Of a stretch of DNA of 64,000 bases, positions 53,421 through 64,000 are shown one piece after another. Made by a program: the position numbers and the translations under genes. Location: assembly GCA_021030905.1 (NCBI GenBank), contig JAGFMI010000003.1, positions 124,001 to 188,000 on the forward strand. Reading direction: 5' to 3'. Numbering within the stretch: the stretch's first letter is position 1; the number at the start of each line of letters is the position of its first letter. This DNA is from Pyrenula massariospora. Lineage: Eukaryota; Ascomycota; Eurotiomycetes; Pyrenulales; Pyrenulaceae. The notes under the pieces were generated by a model. The model ran no database searches and was not told where the DNA came from. It worked only from the letters and a program-made list of their open reading frames with translations.

Positions 53421-56400
53421 TCATTTCATATCCCCGCCCTTCCACACAACGCCGAAACCCTTGCTAAACAACTCCTGAACATCTAGCGACCGCCGCGTAT
53501 GCGGACTCCTCCCCTTCTCCGCCTGCTCGTCGTCTTCGGCCCTCTCAAATTCGTGCATTTCCACACCCTCCGTAGCCGTGGCCGGGACCGGCACGCTCGC
53601 CCTCCTCCTCATGCCCTGTGCCCCAGTACTATCCATCGTCCTCGGGCGCTCAAGCAGCGCCTTAACGTGCTCCTCCCTCTCTTGCTCTTCGCGTTGCTTC
53701 TCTTCCATCTCCCTCTCCCGTTCGATGTCTGCCTGGGTCCGCTCCCGGCTCCTCCCCAGCTCGCCGATACTCGCTTCCTCGAACCTCCGTCTCACCTCCG
53801 GATCTTTCTCTAGTGCCTGGAAGACCTCGACATCCCCCGGGAACAAGCCCGCCTTGACCGTTTTGATGGCAATCTCGAACAACACCGCGCTCGTCACGGC
53901 AAGAACCAGCGTCAGCCACCACAGCGGCGTCGCGCCGAAGCGGTGCAGAAACGAGTCGCGGACGCGGTATATGATCGCCGAATCGCTCGTCGTGCTGTAG
54001 GTGCTCCCGAGGATGAGGTTCCAGAAGAACCAGCCGCCGACCGACAGGAACAACGCGATCGCCACCGCGAGGGTCTTGTTGTGCAGCTCGAGGACCTGGA
54101 GTTTGGTCGCAATGACGATGACGCAGGCGGTGAAGGTGAGCGCGCCCATGGCGAAGAGGTCGTTGGTGCCCGGGACGCCGGGCTTGGAGGACGAGGGGAT
54201 GGAGTCGTGGCCGTAGAGGCCGAACATGGTGAAGTAGATTATCATGGCTTCACAGGTGGCGAGAAAGGTCCAGAAGAGGTACAGCGGGATGCTGAAGGCG
54301 GCATTCCGTTGGCCGAGGTTGTAGAGCTCCGGAACAGCTAGGAGGGTGGAGGGCGCGAGGTCCTTTTCGAAGATGCCGAGGAATATGACTGGAAGGGAGG
54401 TGAAGAGAGAGTTGAACATGGATAGCGACCAAGATTCGTAGAGTGAGGTGCCTGTGTAGCCCGCCCATCGCTGGTAAAGGGCTTGAGTCAAGTAGAAGAG
54501 GAATTCTTTCCAGAATGTGCCAAGCGTGTACTTGCAGATGCGGATATAATTCCACCGGCCATGAACAAGGAGTAGCTTGAGGAGAAAGCGAAATTGTGCG
54601 ATTGAGTAGTCAGAGGTGCGGGCGGCTTGCAGGCCTTCTTTACCGGTTATACCAATACCGACGTGGGCTTCCTGGATCATGGCGATGTCGTTGGCGCCAT
54701 CGCCGATGGCAAGGGTCACAGATTGTTTGACACGGTGGCGGATGGCCTTGACGAGGGAAGCCTTCTGGCTTGGGCTGGCACGGCAACAGATGACAGAGGA
54801 GGCCAGAATGGCGAGTTCGAGGAATAGTTCGGTTATTAGAGGATCAGACTCTATCGTGCCCAGCGTTTGGCCGTCAATCACAACTACAGAGTGCGCCACT
54901 TGACCAGTATTGATGTTCTGGACGGAATTCGTGATTTGCTGATCAATGTCTCCGAGCTCCCGATCAAGAACCATGATGATGGAATAGTCTTTGACTAAAC
55001 GAGCTGACTTTCCAATATTAATAGCGGTCTCTCGCTTGTCGCCTGTTAACATCCACATCTTTATGTTCGCGCGGCGCAATTTGTCTATCGCCTCCGGTAC
55101 ACCTTTTTGAAGTCGGTCCTCAATCGCTGTGGCCCCGACCAGCTCGAATTGTGTTTCAATGACTTCCGCTGCAGATTCAATCCGTTCTTGTCTGTCGACA
55201 AGGCTAGTCGTAGCCGCTTGATAGATCTCTTTCCAACTACGATATTGTTCTTCCGTGACGTATCTGGAACCATACAACAAAGTCCGGAGCCCTTCTGTTG
55301 CAAAGTCGTTGATGTGCTGGAAACACCGCTCAAAGACAATGCTATCATTGATGACCATCGCTTCTTCAACTAGATCCCCGGACTCGTCAATTTGGAGAGA
55401 CAGCCTCTGATCCACATAGTTCGAGGATGACCGTCGACCATGCTGTAATGAAGCTCGAGGAGATAGCTGCATGTCGAGTTGAACAGACGGTCGTGGCGAA
55501 TAGTATTGAGCACTATCCCGGTGGGGTCTCATATCAATATCCGTTTCTCTTTCTCTTAACCACATATCGATCCCATCCCTTAGCGATGACTTTCTGGGAT
55601 TAATAGAATTTTTCCGGCCTGGTAGAGCTCCTAAACTTGTTCGGCTCATGCTGATGCGTGGTATGCTGCTCTTTCGCGATTGGATATCGCTTTGACGTCG
55701 CATCGCTTCACCTGCTTCTAAGCTCTTGCGTTGATGTGCTCTTCTTTCTACCTCCGCTACTTTGCCTCTAGCTAGATCAGCTAAACGCAGCAGATCTGTA
55801 ATTGTGGAATCGGCCCCCTTGCAAAATACGTAGATGCGGTTGTCCGGCATCCTGATGATGACGGACATACGCTTCCTTGCGCTAGAAAATTCAATAACAT
55901 CGAGAACTTCGTATGTTTCGTATTGAGCATCGTCATTGTCTAGACCAAAAAGGACTTTCAGCTCTAGGCGGCCCTGTTGACGATCAATGACGATATACCC
56001 AAGTTCTTGAGCTGCAGTCACCAATGCAAGTTCGTCGGGAGATGCGGCTTGGTAGGTGATCTTCTCATCTTGGTCTTTCTCAGGCACGCAAGTGTGGCAC
56101 AGGGCAATTGCTAGGAGGAAAAATCTTGCTTTCCTTGCGAACAGGGTATGAGGCTTTCGGTGCATATACATGAGCATGTCCTCAACCCGGCCACCGAGAT
56201 TCTGTTTTTTCCACTGAGCCCGACGAGATTCGCGCCCATGAGGAGAGTCAAAACCCTGAATGCTCGACACGGTGGATTTCCCTGGAAGACCAGTTGTAGA
56301 TGCCGTGCTTTTCCTTGAGATCGGTTTCTTGCCCTTAAGACTGCGCCTCTTAGATGCCTTCTGGTCTCCGTCCACGGCTTTCATCTGCTCATCTATCTGA

Positions 56401-58480
56401 TCGCGATCATACAACCAGGCAGTCCCAGCAACAGACATCTTACGGAATCGCATGGAGTTGTCCGTCAAGGTTCCGGTTTTGTCAGAGAAGATGTAACTGA
56501 CTTGCCCCAATTCTTCGTTTATTGTTGAAGTTCTAGCCTCCAAGGGAGTATTAGACGTCCCATCGTACATATCAATGTCATTTAGGAGGAACATCTGAAC
56601 GAGTTTGACGATTTCCATGCTAACGTATAAACTTAGGGGTATCATGGTATTGAACTGCATGGCCTTGTCAGCAACGGTCTATGGGACAGTTGAAGTGTTT
56701 TTCGTACCATTATAATGAATGACGTGAAATTTGGTCCAGCCGAGACTCGCGCGGAAATGAGATACCACGATTCCTCCTCAGTTGATTTACGCCAAATTTG
56801 GTAAGCAACAGTGTTGAATACAGCGAGAACGATGACGAATATTACAATGATTACCACGACCCGGTTGACGAGCGACTGCAGTGTAGGCGCTTTGATGCGA
56901 GGATTCTTATTAGCGTTCATCCGTATCTTGCACTCCTCTCCAGTGTAGATCACAAGGCCCCAAATCATTGGTGTGTTACGAAGGACACTACCGCGATAAA
57001 TGATCTCGCTGTTTGTGAGCGGAAGAGTTTCTTCTCCCACAGTCACCTTCCCGTCGAATTTATAGAGATCGAGATTCGGATCTTCCACAACGAAATTTGC
57101 GTCAAATACTTTTGGACCGTCTCTAGATCTTTGTGCTAGCGGAGCCGCTGGCTGTTTGCTTTTAAGATTAGTTTCGCCATCCAATGCCATAGTCTCGACA
57201 TAAGCGATGCCTTCGAACGACTGAACGCCCAAAAGTGCGATGTCCGCCGGTATAGCTTGGTCGCGTTCCACCTTTACGATGTCACCAACAGCCAAGTCTT
57301 GCCACATCTTCTCAACCCAGGACTCCGATATTGATGAAGCTGTATGTTGAGTGGAAGATTCGTCGTCTTTCGCTGATCTTAAAGTCTGGCAATTGCGTCG
57401 ATTTTCCTCTTTATCCAAGCGATAGCGTCGCAAGTCATCATAACCTTCTTTAGCCATAGATATCCCCACAAAGATGAGAAGTGGAACAATGGTAGTGTAC
57501 GTGCCGGTGGTGCTAAGACCGGGTATCAATTGGAGGATTGAAATGCAAAGAAAATAAAAATTGGCCAACTTCGAAAATTGTGCGAATAACTGACGGGGAA
57601 AGAAATTGGCCAATGTATATCGGCTAGAGCGGATAAAGTTCGAGATGAACGGCTGCTTTGTTCTCTCGTCGATTAGATACTCCGGCTTGAAGCTACCCAG
57701 ATCGATATGGCGCCCATCTGCGCTGGGAGCAATATCTTGGATACGGAGAATTGTCTTTCTAGCTCGTTGATAGACTTCGGAGAGATTACCAGAGGCAGTC
57801 CTTCGCCATGTTTGCAACTTGGACCATGGATTGGATTGACGCAGAGGCAAGGCTTTGATATCCAGGCGGGTGGAATGAGACGGGAGATCGGAATTATTAT
57901 CTTTGAAGGCTGGGGAGACAGTGACACTATCTCTTGGCTTGTTGGCATAGGTTGCTTCCGAGCTGGCCAACGGAGCCGTGACTATCTCTGTAATAGAGCT
58001 AGACCCCTCTGACTGTGTCCGCACATTCTTAGCGAATATTGACCTCCGTAAAGAGTATCCCCTTTTCCGCACGGGTAGGCTGGAGGGATCAGGCGCTATA
58101 AATTCCGGAATACTGATAGCTCCAGGCGACCTCGTGTATGCTTCTCCAAGTATATGTTCCGAACCGTCTCCGGGTGGAGTGGGTAAGCTTTTTTGCCCAT
58201 CCCTTGATGAATCGGACCATGATCGCTTTTCGTGTTCAACCGTCTTGCCTCCGCCCAAATCTGAGGAGAACCGTATTCTCGCAGCTACCGGATTGGCCGG
58301 CGCGTGGATGCTCTGCTCGGTGCTTGACGGCATGGTGGAGGCTCGAGGCGGAGGGGTTGGCGACTCGGGCTGTTGGGCGTCATGGTCGTTACTTGTACCT
58401 GTGGTACTTTGGAAAACTAGGGATTCATCGGAGAGGGGGCGATGATGCTGCTCCCCGGTAGAATTTGCCCGTCTCCTCAT
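53421..58480 (-). CDS. DNF3: P4-type ATPase (phospholipid flippase), Dnf3-like
   Basis: Two exons on the minus strand, 56708-58480 and 53421-56654, giving 1668 residues. The 53-nt intron joins NFTSFIIM to FNTMIPLSLYVSMEI inside a membrane helix, so the two long frames are one gene. A disordered ~200-residue N-terminus precedes the first helices. P4 motifs are complete: DGETNLKSKQ (A domain), DKTGTLTDN with the phosphorylated Asp at about residue 649, TGDKRETAINIG, and GDGANDIAMIQEAHVGIGIT. The family length and the ARTSTINEELGQVSYIFSDK context match Dnf3 rather than Dnf1/2, Drs2 or Neo1. Dnf3 moves phospholipids to the cytosolic leaflet in trans-Golgi and plasma membranes with a Cdc50-family partner, which is not in this window. 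A large insert in the N domain (~860-1010) and the charged C-terminal tail are typical of filamentous fungi. Confidence 0.94.
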
Positions 58481-59600
58481 AAAGGTGGCGAGATGTAGTC
58501 ATCTGTGCCTTTTGAAGGGAAGGAACTCGTGGAACAATTCTTGACTTGAATGAGAGTCTCTTCGAGTGCAGCTGGTCAAGTCCGTCTCTAGATAATTTCC
58601 GACATCATTGAACGAGCGAGCGACCTCAAATGAGAGTAGGCCGAGGTAGAGCGAGCGGAGGTGGGCGTCGTGGGAAGATGGTGTCTTTCTCGGCGGGACG
58701 ACGATCTTCAAGCATGGGTATGGGCGGGGCTTGGCGGATGACGCGGCGGATTGATCGGGGTGGGCTCTTGTTGCTGGATTTCTATCCCAACTCAGCGATC
58801 TAGACGTTCAGCTCAGTCACCGCCGAGACATCTCCTTCAACACTGTGCATTGTGCGTCCGAGCACCATCTTGGCCGAGGAGTCACTCGGAGCATCGGGAA
58901 GAAGTCACAGTCTCACCGAGCTGCAATTTTAAGGGGGACAGCGCTTACTGTCTTCGCCACGAGGCAAGAAATGATTTGCTCGCGGAAAGAGGGAAGCAAA
59001 CAGCTCACTACTTTTAGAGAGTCGTGGGACAACAATGTTTCACCTACGACTGCAATTGAATCTTCAATTTGGCTATGATGACTGCATGCTTGTCGTCAAA
59101 TAATACTGTGCGTCATTCTCAATGACCACTAGGATCATCCAAAATACTGCGGAATAGTCATGATACGTAGAGGTCATCAGCATCCAAAGCTGATATGGAG
59201 TTTTCTGGCTGACATTTATGACTGGCATGAGCCAATTTCTGCTTCCATTTTGTTTTCTCCTTTCAGAAACCCTCAAGTCTCTAGAGAATGAAAGGACTCA
59301 CATCTCTGACGTAGGACTACCATCAAAAATTGATCGCCCTCTTCAAAAAGCCCCGGCAAACCCTATGGAATATCCAGAAGCACGGCCGACTCACGTACAC
59401 GAATGATCCGAACAACGCAACAGAAGATCCCTGGGATAGCAGTAATTAAAGACTAGGAATTCGGCTTGGCTGAGAGTTCTCAAGACAAAGCATAGCGCTC
59501 TGTTCCTCTATCGAGCGCTTTTCTAAGGCACCTTGGATCTTCAGCTGAACTGAATCGTACTGTACATTTTGAGTAAAGTAGTATCTGTCAATGTATATCC
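58481..59600. other. Intergenic region between flippase and NLR-like genes
   Basis: About 1.1 kb holding the flippase promoter and the 3' UTR of the NLR-like gene (both minus strand). No gene seen; short frames only. Confidence 0.55.
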
Positions 59601-62600
59601 TCACAATGTCCCATTACTCTTCTTCTCCTCATCCTGTTTCTCCGGTTTCTCAATCCCCCACAGCTCCCTAACACCCTCTAACCACTCATCCACCGGCACA
59701 ATCCTTCCTCCCTCCCTCTTCCCATCCACCAACTGTCCACCAGCTCTCACCCGATCCTTCCCAGTAGCCTTTAACTCCTCTGTCCACGACGGCACCTTCA
59801 AGAATGTATGCTCCGGACTGCAAATGACCTTCTGTAACGTTCCCTCCTTCAACTTGCGCAAACAAGCGTCATCAAATTGCACGTCGTCGCACACCTTGCA
59901 GAACCATATGCTATCCGCATATGTCCAGCGAGAATTGCACGCTCCGTCACACCACCGTGGAAACGCCATGTCCTTCTCCTTCGCGGCTTTGCTCTCCTCG
60001 TCGCTCAGCTTCTCATCCGGCTTGGTGCCGTCCTCGTCGTTGTGACTGTACCGTTTGGGCCAGTAGAGCGACCACGCGCTCAGTGCGTTGAGGTCATCCC
60101 CCGCGTGCATCAGCGTGTTGGCGATCAGCTCGTAACCGAGGTAATCGTTTTCCAGGTCATCATCGGAGAGGTAATCGAGCCCGGATTTCATGTCGTTCAA
60201 GAGTAGTTTTTTAGCCTCGTCGGATTTATTGGCCACGTTGTAAAGCGCCGCCATGGGAAGGCGCAGCGAATATCCGCCATTGTCCGCTTTTGTCAATTTT
60301 TCGACGGCTTTCACGTGCGTCTCGATTTCGTCGGCCGCTGCGCTTGAAGGTAAATTCCGAATAGCAGAGAAGTGATGGTCCAAGATGAGGTTTGCGGCAC
60401 GAACCGCGGCGTGGATGAGCTTCCAGTTGCGAGACGCGAGCCCAATATTCGCAGCTTCGGACCACTGCTCCAAGGCTTTCGTTGTATTGCCTTCGGCCGT
60501 ATGGCGAGCTTGCGCCACACCATGGCACAAAAGTAAATCAATCACATTTAACATCATCTTTTTGTCTTGGGCGAAAGCAAGCGTACTTTGCAAGATTTCT
60601 AAAATAGTTGAGAACATGGAGTCTTCCTTAGTTGCTTGACAGATGATCTCGAAGTAGTCTAGTGTCGGCGCGTCCCAGGAAGAAAATTCCATAAACATAG
60701 ACTGAAGCTGGGTCAGCTTTTCCTCTTTTGACTTTTGAGAGCTCATTTCGTTTAGAATCTTGATCGCCTCGGGTTGCTGTTCAGTGTTCACGAACGCTTT
60801 GAGTAATTCATAGTGCCCTTGGTAGTGGTCTGGGTCAGTCCGGATAACCTCTCTTAGCTTCTCAATAGCTTCAGGCCGTCTCTCGATTTCAATGAGCCAC
60901 GTCGCTGAGACGATCAGATTGCTGATGAAGGTGTTCTTCTCATCTTTGGTCAAGGTCTCTTTGTCTCTTAAAAGTGAGAGTACAGTCTCCATCTCTTGAA
61001 CTGCCTTAGCCTTGTCTTTGCTGTCAGCATAGGTTCGAGCTAGAAGCTCAGAGACCTTCCAGTGTGATCCCGGTAGTTCTTTAGCATTGACTAAGGAGGT
61101 TTCCGCTAGCTTGGACTCGCCATAGACGTAATAAGTCTGTCCAACCCGCTCATACCAGAGAGAGTCCTTTTCGGTGATCTTTGCCTCCTTTTCAGCCCAT
61201 TGTATAGCTTGTTGAACTCGCGCTGGTGTCAGCGATGGCCTCTTTGGGGCGTTTTGACGTGTTTCTTCTGCGCTGTCATTCTCTATCGAGGTGTCACCAG
61301 GATTTGCCTCAGCTGGCGCCGCTTTGGTCGCTTCAGTCTTCACGGGTTCCATTAACTTATTAAGGTACGCATCAATCCATCGATAGGACGATTCTGCAGG
61401 CCATGTCCTATCACGCAGCCACTGACTAGCGATCATCGTTGCAACTTCCTCCAATGCCAGAATATTGTTTCCTGATGTGATCCGTTTAACGAAATTGAGC
61501 TGTTTCCGAGTAAGTGAACCGCGACAGCTTTCGTCATTAAGCCATTTTTGAAACCATTCAAAGCTCTCCACCCATGAGGCATAATCGAGAAAATCTGGAC
61601 TTAGATGTCTTTGAATGCAATCTGGCGACTGGAACAGGTCGACAAGCTTGGACATTATCTCTTCCTTTTCTTTGAGCTCGAGGGTACCTTCATCCGCATC
61701 CTCGTGGAGAGAAAATAAATGATATACAAGATTTTCTGCGGCGTAGATACCAAGTATTTTGATCTTCTCGTTGCTTTCTCCTTCCAGTAGCTCGAAGCAT
61801 CGTCGAGTTAGATACATGTTAGTATCTGCCTTATTCGCGCTGATAGTTGCTTTTGTCTCCGGACCTGTGGCGGACTCTATGAATTGAAATTTATCAAGGA
61901 CTACCTTTTCGCTTAGGTCCCAAAAGAACTTTTGCACTTGGGAGCGTTTCACGTTACTGACACTTACTGTCATCGAAATTCTCGGATCCTCGTCTTTCTC
62001 TGATTCTGTCTCGCGCTTCACGCGTTTGGAACTCTGAAAATAGCTCATTATGTCGGAATTCTTTGGGTATATTGACTTTGATTCAGGCTCAATCTCAAGC
62101 AGTCTGGAGTATTTATTGCGAATCATATCGTCGACTCCTTGAAGCGGCTCCTCCTTAAAGCGTAGGATCAGCGCAGCACGCATGTGGTCGACCTCAAACC
62201 ATTGCATACCATAGCACGTCCACATGAGCAGTTCATTCAATTGGATGACTTCCTGGGTATTTAGCGATTCATTGAGTTCTCGGATAATTTTGTCAAACAT
62301 TCCCTCTCGATTCTTGAGCGTCTCGATACTAATCATTCCTGTGATCTTTTCCTCTCCTCCCTGATTTGACTCAATAGCTTCATTCACAGTGTCGAGTATG
62401 TACTTGACGTTGCCAAAATTCCCACCAGCGATCTCCGGAAGTTTTTCCCGAATGGAAGCGACGATCCTGGAAATTCCCTCGGCTTCACCCTGAAGGGCTT
62501 TGTGGGATTTAAGCTCGGATTCGATATAAGATTTGATATCTGTCTCATTATGCTCACTGATTTGAATATTTGGAATCAAGTCTGGCCGAGCTCCGCTAGA

Positions 62601-64000
62601 TTCCATGCAGTCTCGAATACTCTCCTCCGTTGCGGTGATTGCACACCGTAACTGCGGAGAACCAATCGTCAAAATCGCGCCGAACAATTGCGTGGCTTCG
62701 TCGGGGGCCAGTTGATCCAGACCATCAACAAGCAGCACATATACCGTATCTGAAACGTCTTTCATATTTGGTGGAGGTAACAGCTCTTGAGAGAGGTCCT
62801 TGGCACTCATGTCCCGCGTGAAATTGGCATCTTTTCCGGACAGGTGGGAGTCTAGAGCTTTCGCGAAATTGAGATTCTGGTTTGCAATTTGCAAAGCCAT
62901 GGTCTTCAGTGCAATCGTAGATGGATGATTATCCTTGCTTGAATTGTCTTTCGACGCCTTTTCGATTTTGCTGAAGCTAAAGCAGGCTACTGAGACCCGC
63001 ATTGAGGTACTGTCCGATGCTTGGTATTGACTTCGAAGGTCTTCTAAAATAGTTGACGCAATATTTGATTTTCCAGTACCGTTACTCCCACTCAGTAGTA
63101 GCATTGGATTGGCTTTTGAACTAAGATCAATCCAACTTTTATATTCGTCAATGTCTTTGAGCCATCCGCCTGTGCCTGGAAGGCTGCTTCCTCGAACGGT
63201 TTCAAAATGCTTCTGATTTTCTTGAGCTGCGTCGGATGAAATAATAAGTCTTTGGCAAATTCGAGTAAGATGCTCCTTCCGCTTCTCCGCCAATTTCCGA
63301 TCGTCAACTTCTTTAACCACAATCTTCACATCGTCTCGAGTCTCCTGCGTAGTTTGCAAAAGCTTTTGCTGGCTCTCTGACGCTTTTGTCAACATATCGA
63401 AAACGTTCTTGAACGAATTCTTGTTGTCATGCTCTGCCCTGACAACATGCTCAAGCGTAACTGCATCCGATATCCGGCTATGCAAGTCAACAAGCCTTCT
63501 GAATTCATCAAGCTGACCACGGATGCCAGAGTCGTTGTCAAAAAGCGCTATTTTGCTCATCGTCTTGAACTTCTTCACCCAAGATCCGCTCAAGATGCCA
63601 ATGGCTGTTGCACAAATATCGACAAATTGTATCATCAGCTTCTGGGTACCGTCCTTGAGCTCCTTCTCAATTTTTGCATACTGCTCAATTCTTTGATAGA
63701 TCTTGAACTGTTTCATGAAATTCGAGATCTCGTCAAATAGCTGGGCGAGATCATCATAGAACTTTGAAATCTTGGCTGGGATGGCGATTAGAAACGACAA
63801 CGCATTAAAACAAAGTGATGCCGGCGCAAAGACCATGGACGCGCCTTGAGCAGCAATGCCGCCTAATAGCTGAACAAAGCGCAACACATTCATGGCTAAT
63901 TCCTTGACACGCGCCTGTTTTTTGCCGCTGTCTGGATTCTTTGGATTGAAATGGTTGTCCAGATCATCCATGACATCGTCGAGGCTCCGATTTTTCGACT
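59601..64000 (-). CDS. Fungal STAND/NLR-like protein: Goodbye-type N-domain, P-loop NTPase, TPR-like repeats, C-terminal zinc finger (5' partial)
   Basis: The first in-frame ATG inside the window is at 63971 (1456 residues), but the frame remains open to the window edge (reading SLDDV before that Met), so the start lies outside. Residues ~20-180 (numbered from 63971) resemble the fungal 'Goodbye' N-terminal domain: FAPASLCFNALSFLIAIPAK, then KFYDDLAQLFDEISNFMKQF. A P-loop GSNGTGKS is at ~295-302 and a Walker B-like VLLVDGLDQL at ~412-421, so this is a STAND NTPase. Residues ~940-1270 are helical repeats of TPR type (ERVGQTYYVYGESKLAETSL; RPEAIEKLREVIRTDPDHYQ). Near the end is a Cys/His finger: CDGAC, W, CKVCDDVQFDDAC and a final CSPEHTFLKVP, ZZ-like. 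Such proteins act in non-self recognition or regulated cell death in fungi; the trigger here is unknown. No intron is needed within the window. Confidence 0.85.
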   Translation of the reverse strand, partial: SKNRSLDDVMDDLDNHFNPKNPDSGKKQARVKELAMNVLRFVQLLGGIAAQGASMVFAPASLCFNALSFLIAIPAKISKFYDDLAQLFDEISNFMKQFKIYQRIEQYAKIEKELKDGTQKLMIQFVDICATAIGILSGSWVKKFKTMSKIALFDNDSGIRGQLDEFRRLVDLHSRISDAVTLEHVVRAEHDNKNSFKNVFDMLTKASESQQKLLQTTQETRDDVKIVVKEVDDRKLAEKRKEHLTRICQRLIISSDAAQENQKHFETVRGSSLPGTGGWLKDIDEYKSWIDLSSKANPMLLLSGSNGTGKSNIASTILEDLRSQYQASDSTSMRVSVACFSFSKIEKASKDNSSKDNHPSTIALKTMALQIANQNLNFAKALDSHLSGKDANFTRDMSAKDLSQELLPPPNMKDVSDTVYVLLVDGLDQLAPDEATQLFGAILTIGSPQLRCAITATEESIRDCMESSGARPDLIPNIQISEHNETDIKSYIESELKSHKALQGEAEGISRIVASIREKLPEIAGGNFGNVKYILDTVNEAIESNQGGEEKITGMISIETLKNREGMFDKIIRELNESLNTQEVIQLNELLMWTCYGMQWFEVDHMRAALILRFKEEPLQGVDDMIRNKYSRLLEIEPESKSIYPKNSDIMSYFQSSKRVKRETESEKDEDPRISMTVSVSNVKRSQVQKFFWDLSEKVVLDKFQFIESATGPETKATISANKADTNMYLTRRCFELLEGESNEKIKILGIYAAENLVYHLFSLHEDADEGTLELKEKEEIMSKLVDLFQSPDCIQRHLSPDFLDYASWVESFEWFQKWLNDESCRGSLTRKQLNFVKRITSGNNILALEEVATMIASQWLRDRTWPAESSYRWIDAYLNKLMEPVKTEATKAAPAEANPGDTSIENDSAEETRQNAPKRPSLTPARVQQAIQWAEKEAKITEKDSLWYERVGQTYYVYGESKLAETSLVNAKELPGSHWKVSELLARTYADSKDKAKAVQEMETVLSLLRDKETLTKDEKNTFISNLIVSATWLIEIERRPEAIEKLREVIRTDPDHYQGHYELLKAFVNTEQQPEAIKILNEMSSQKSKEEKLTQLQSMFMEFSSWDAPTLDYFEIICQATKEDSMFSTILEILQSTLAFAQDKKMMLNVIDLLLCHGVAQARHTAEGNTTKALEQWSEAANIGLASRNWKLIHAAVRAANLILDHHFSAIRNLPSSAAADEIETHVKAVEKLTKADNGGYSLRLPMAALYNVANKSDEAKKLLLNDMKSGLDYLSDDDLENDYLGYELIANTLMHAGDDLNALSAWSLYWPKRYSHNDEDGTKPDEKLSDEESKAAKEKDMAFPRWCDGACNSRWTYADSIWFCKVCDDVQFDDACLRKLKEGTLQKVICSPEHTFLKVPSWTEELKATGKDRVRAGGQLVDGKREGGRIVPVDEWLEGVRELWGIEKPEKQDEEKKSNGTL

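Noticed and set aside
53943-54341. 132-codon + frame inside the flippase gene
   Set aside because: Antisense shadow of the P4-ATPase C-terminal membrane region.
1-64000. CRISPR array, insertion sequence or intact transposon
   Set aside because: No regularly spaced repeats, terminal inverted repeats, reverse transcriptase or transposase motifs seen on either strand.

Overview
The window is nuclear DNA from a filamentous ascomycete (Pezizomycotina). Genes are split by many short introns (about 46-110 nt, GT..AG, with CTGAC/CTAAC-like branch sites), and the products are ascomycete-type: SamB/Mub1, a fungal G-beta, a GT15 mannosyltransferase, fungal Mkt1, Dnf3 and a fungal NLR-like protein. The class cannot be fixed from sequence alone; a plant-associated or saprotrophic lifestyle is suggested by a secreted polygalacturonase and a small secreted cysteine-rich protein. 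I found no tRNA, rRNA, CRISPR array or intact mobile element.

Layout. 1-708: diverged repeat-like DNA. 709-1470 (-): small secreted Cys-rich protein, 4 exons. 2550-5865 (+): WD40 protein with a C-terminal zinc ribbon. 6832-7317 (+): SRP9/SRP21. 8236-10683 (-): Mkt1. 10987-12441 (-): 2OG-Fe(II) dioxygenase with a 17-nt exon. 13439-15304 (-): MYND protein SamB/Mub1. 15305-19655: a 4.35-kb gap. 19656-21113 (+): G-protein beta. 22831-24455 (+): GH28 exo-polygalacturonase. 25814-27030 (+): phosducin-like protein. 27031-29582: a 2.5-kb gap with a pyrimidine-to-purine switch. 29583-30998 (-): Taf14/YEATS with a 9-nt first coding exon. 31681-32683 (-): RanBP1. 33119-35830 (-): unknown membrane protein. 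37160-38894 (-): GT15 mannosyltransferase. 39948-41213 (+): double-PH protein. 41874-43300 (+): DMT/EamA transporter. 43800-44629 (-): Ypt7/Rab7. 45405-46077 (+): Atg16. 46404-47192 (+): unknown basic protein. 48542-50073 (+): unknown coiled-coil/zinc-knuckle protein. 51849-52589 (+): uncertain small gene. 53421-58480 (-): Dnf3-type P4-ATPase. 59601-64000 (-): fungal STAND/NLR-like protein, running off the right edge.

How the genes fit together. Two clusters stand out. One is a heterotrimeric G-protein neighbourhood: G-beta and its phosducin-like co-chaperone lie on the same strand, about 4.7 kb apart, with a polygalacturonase gene between them and the developmental regulator SamB upstream. 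The other is a membrane-traffic and autophagy neighbourhood: Ypt7 and Atg16 are transcribed divergently from a 775-bp spacer, with a transporter and a PH protein nearby and a flippase further on. The rest are conserved housekeeping genes (SRP9, Mkt1, Taf14, RanBP1) mixed with lineage-restricted unknowns.

Exon coordinates were worked out by hand from reading frame, splice consensus and remembered family sequences. They are frame-consistent throughout each model unless stated, but no transcript or database search was available.
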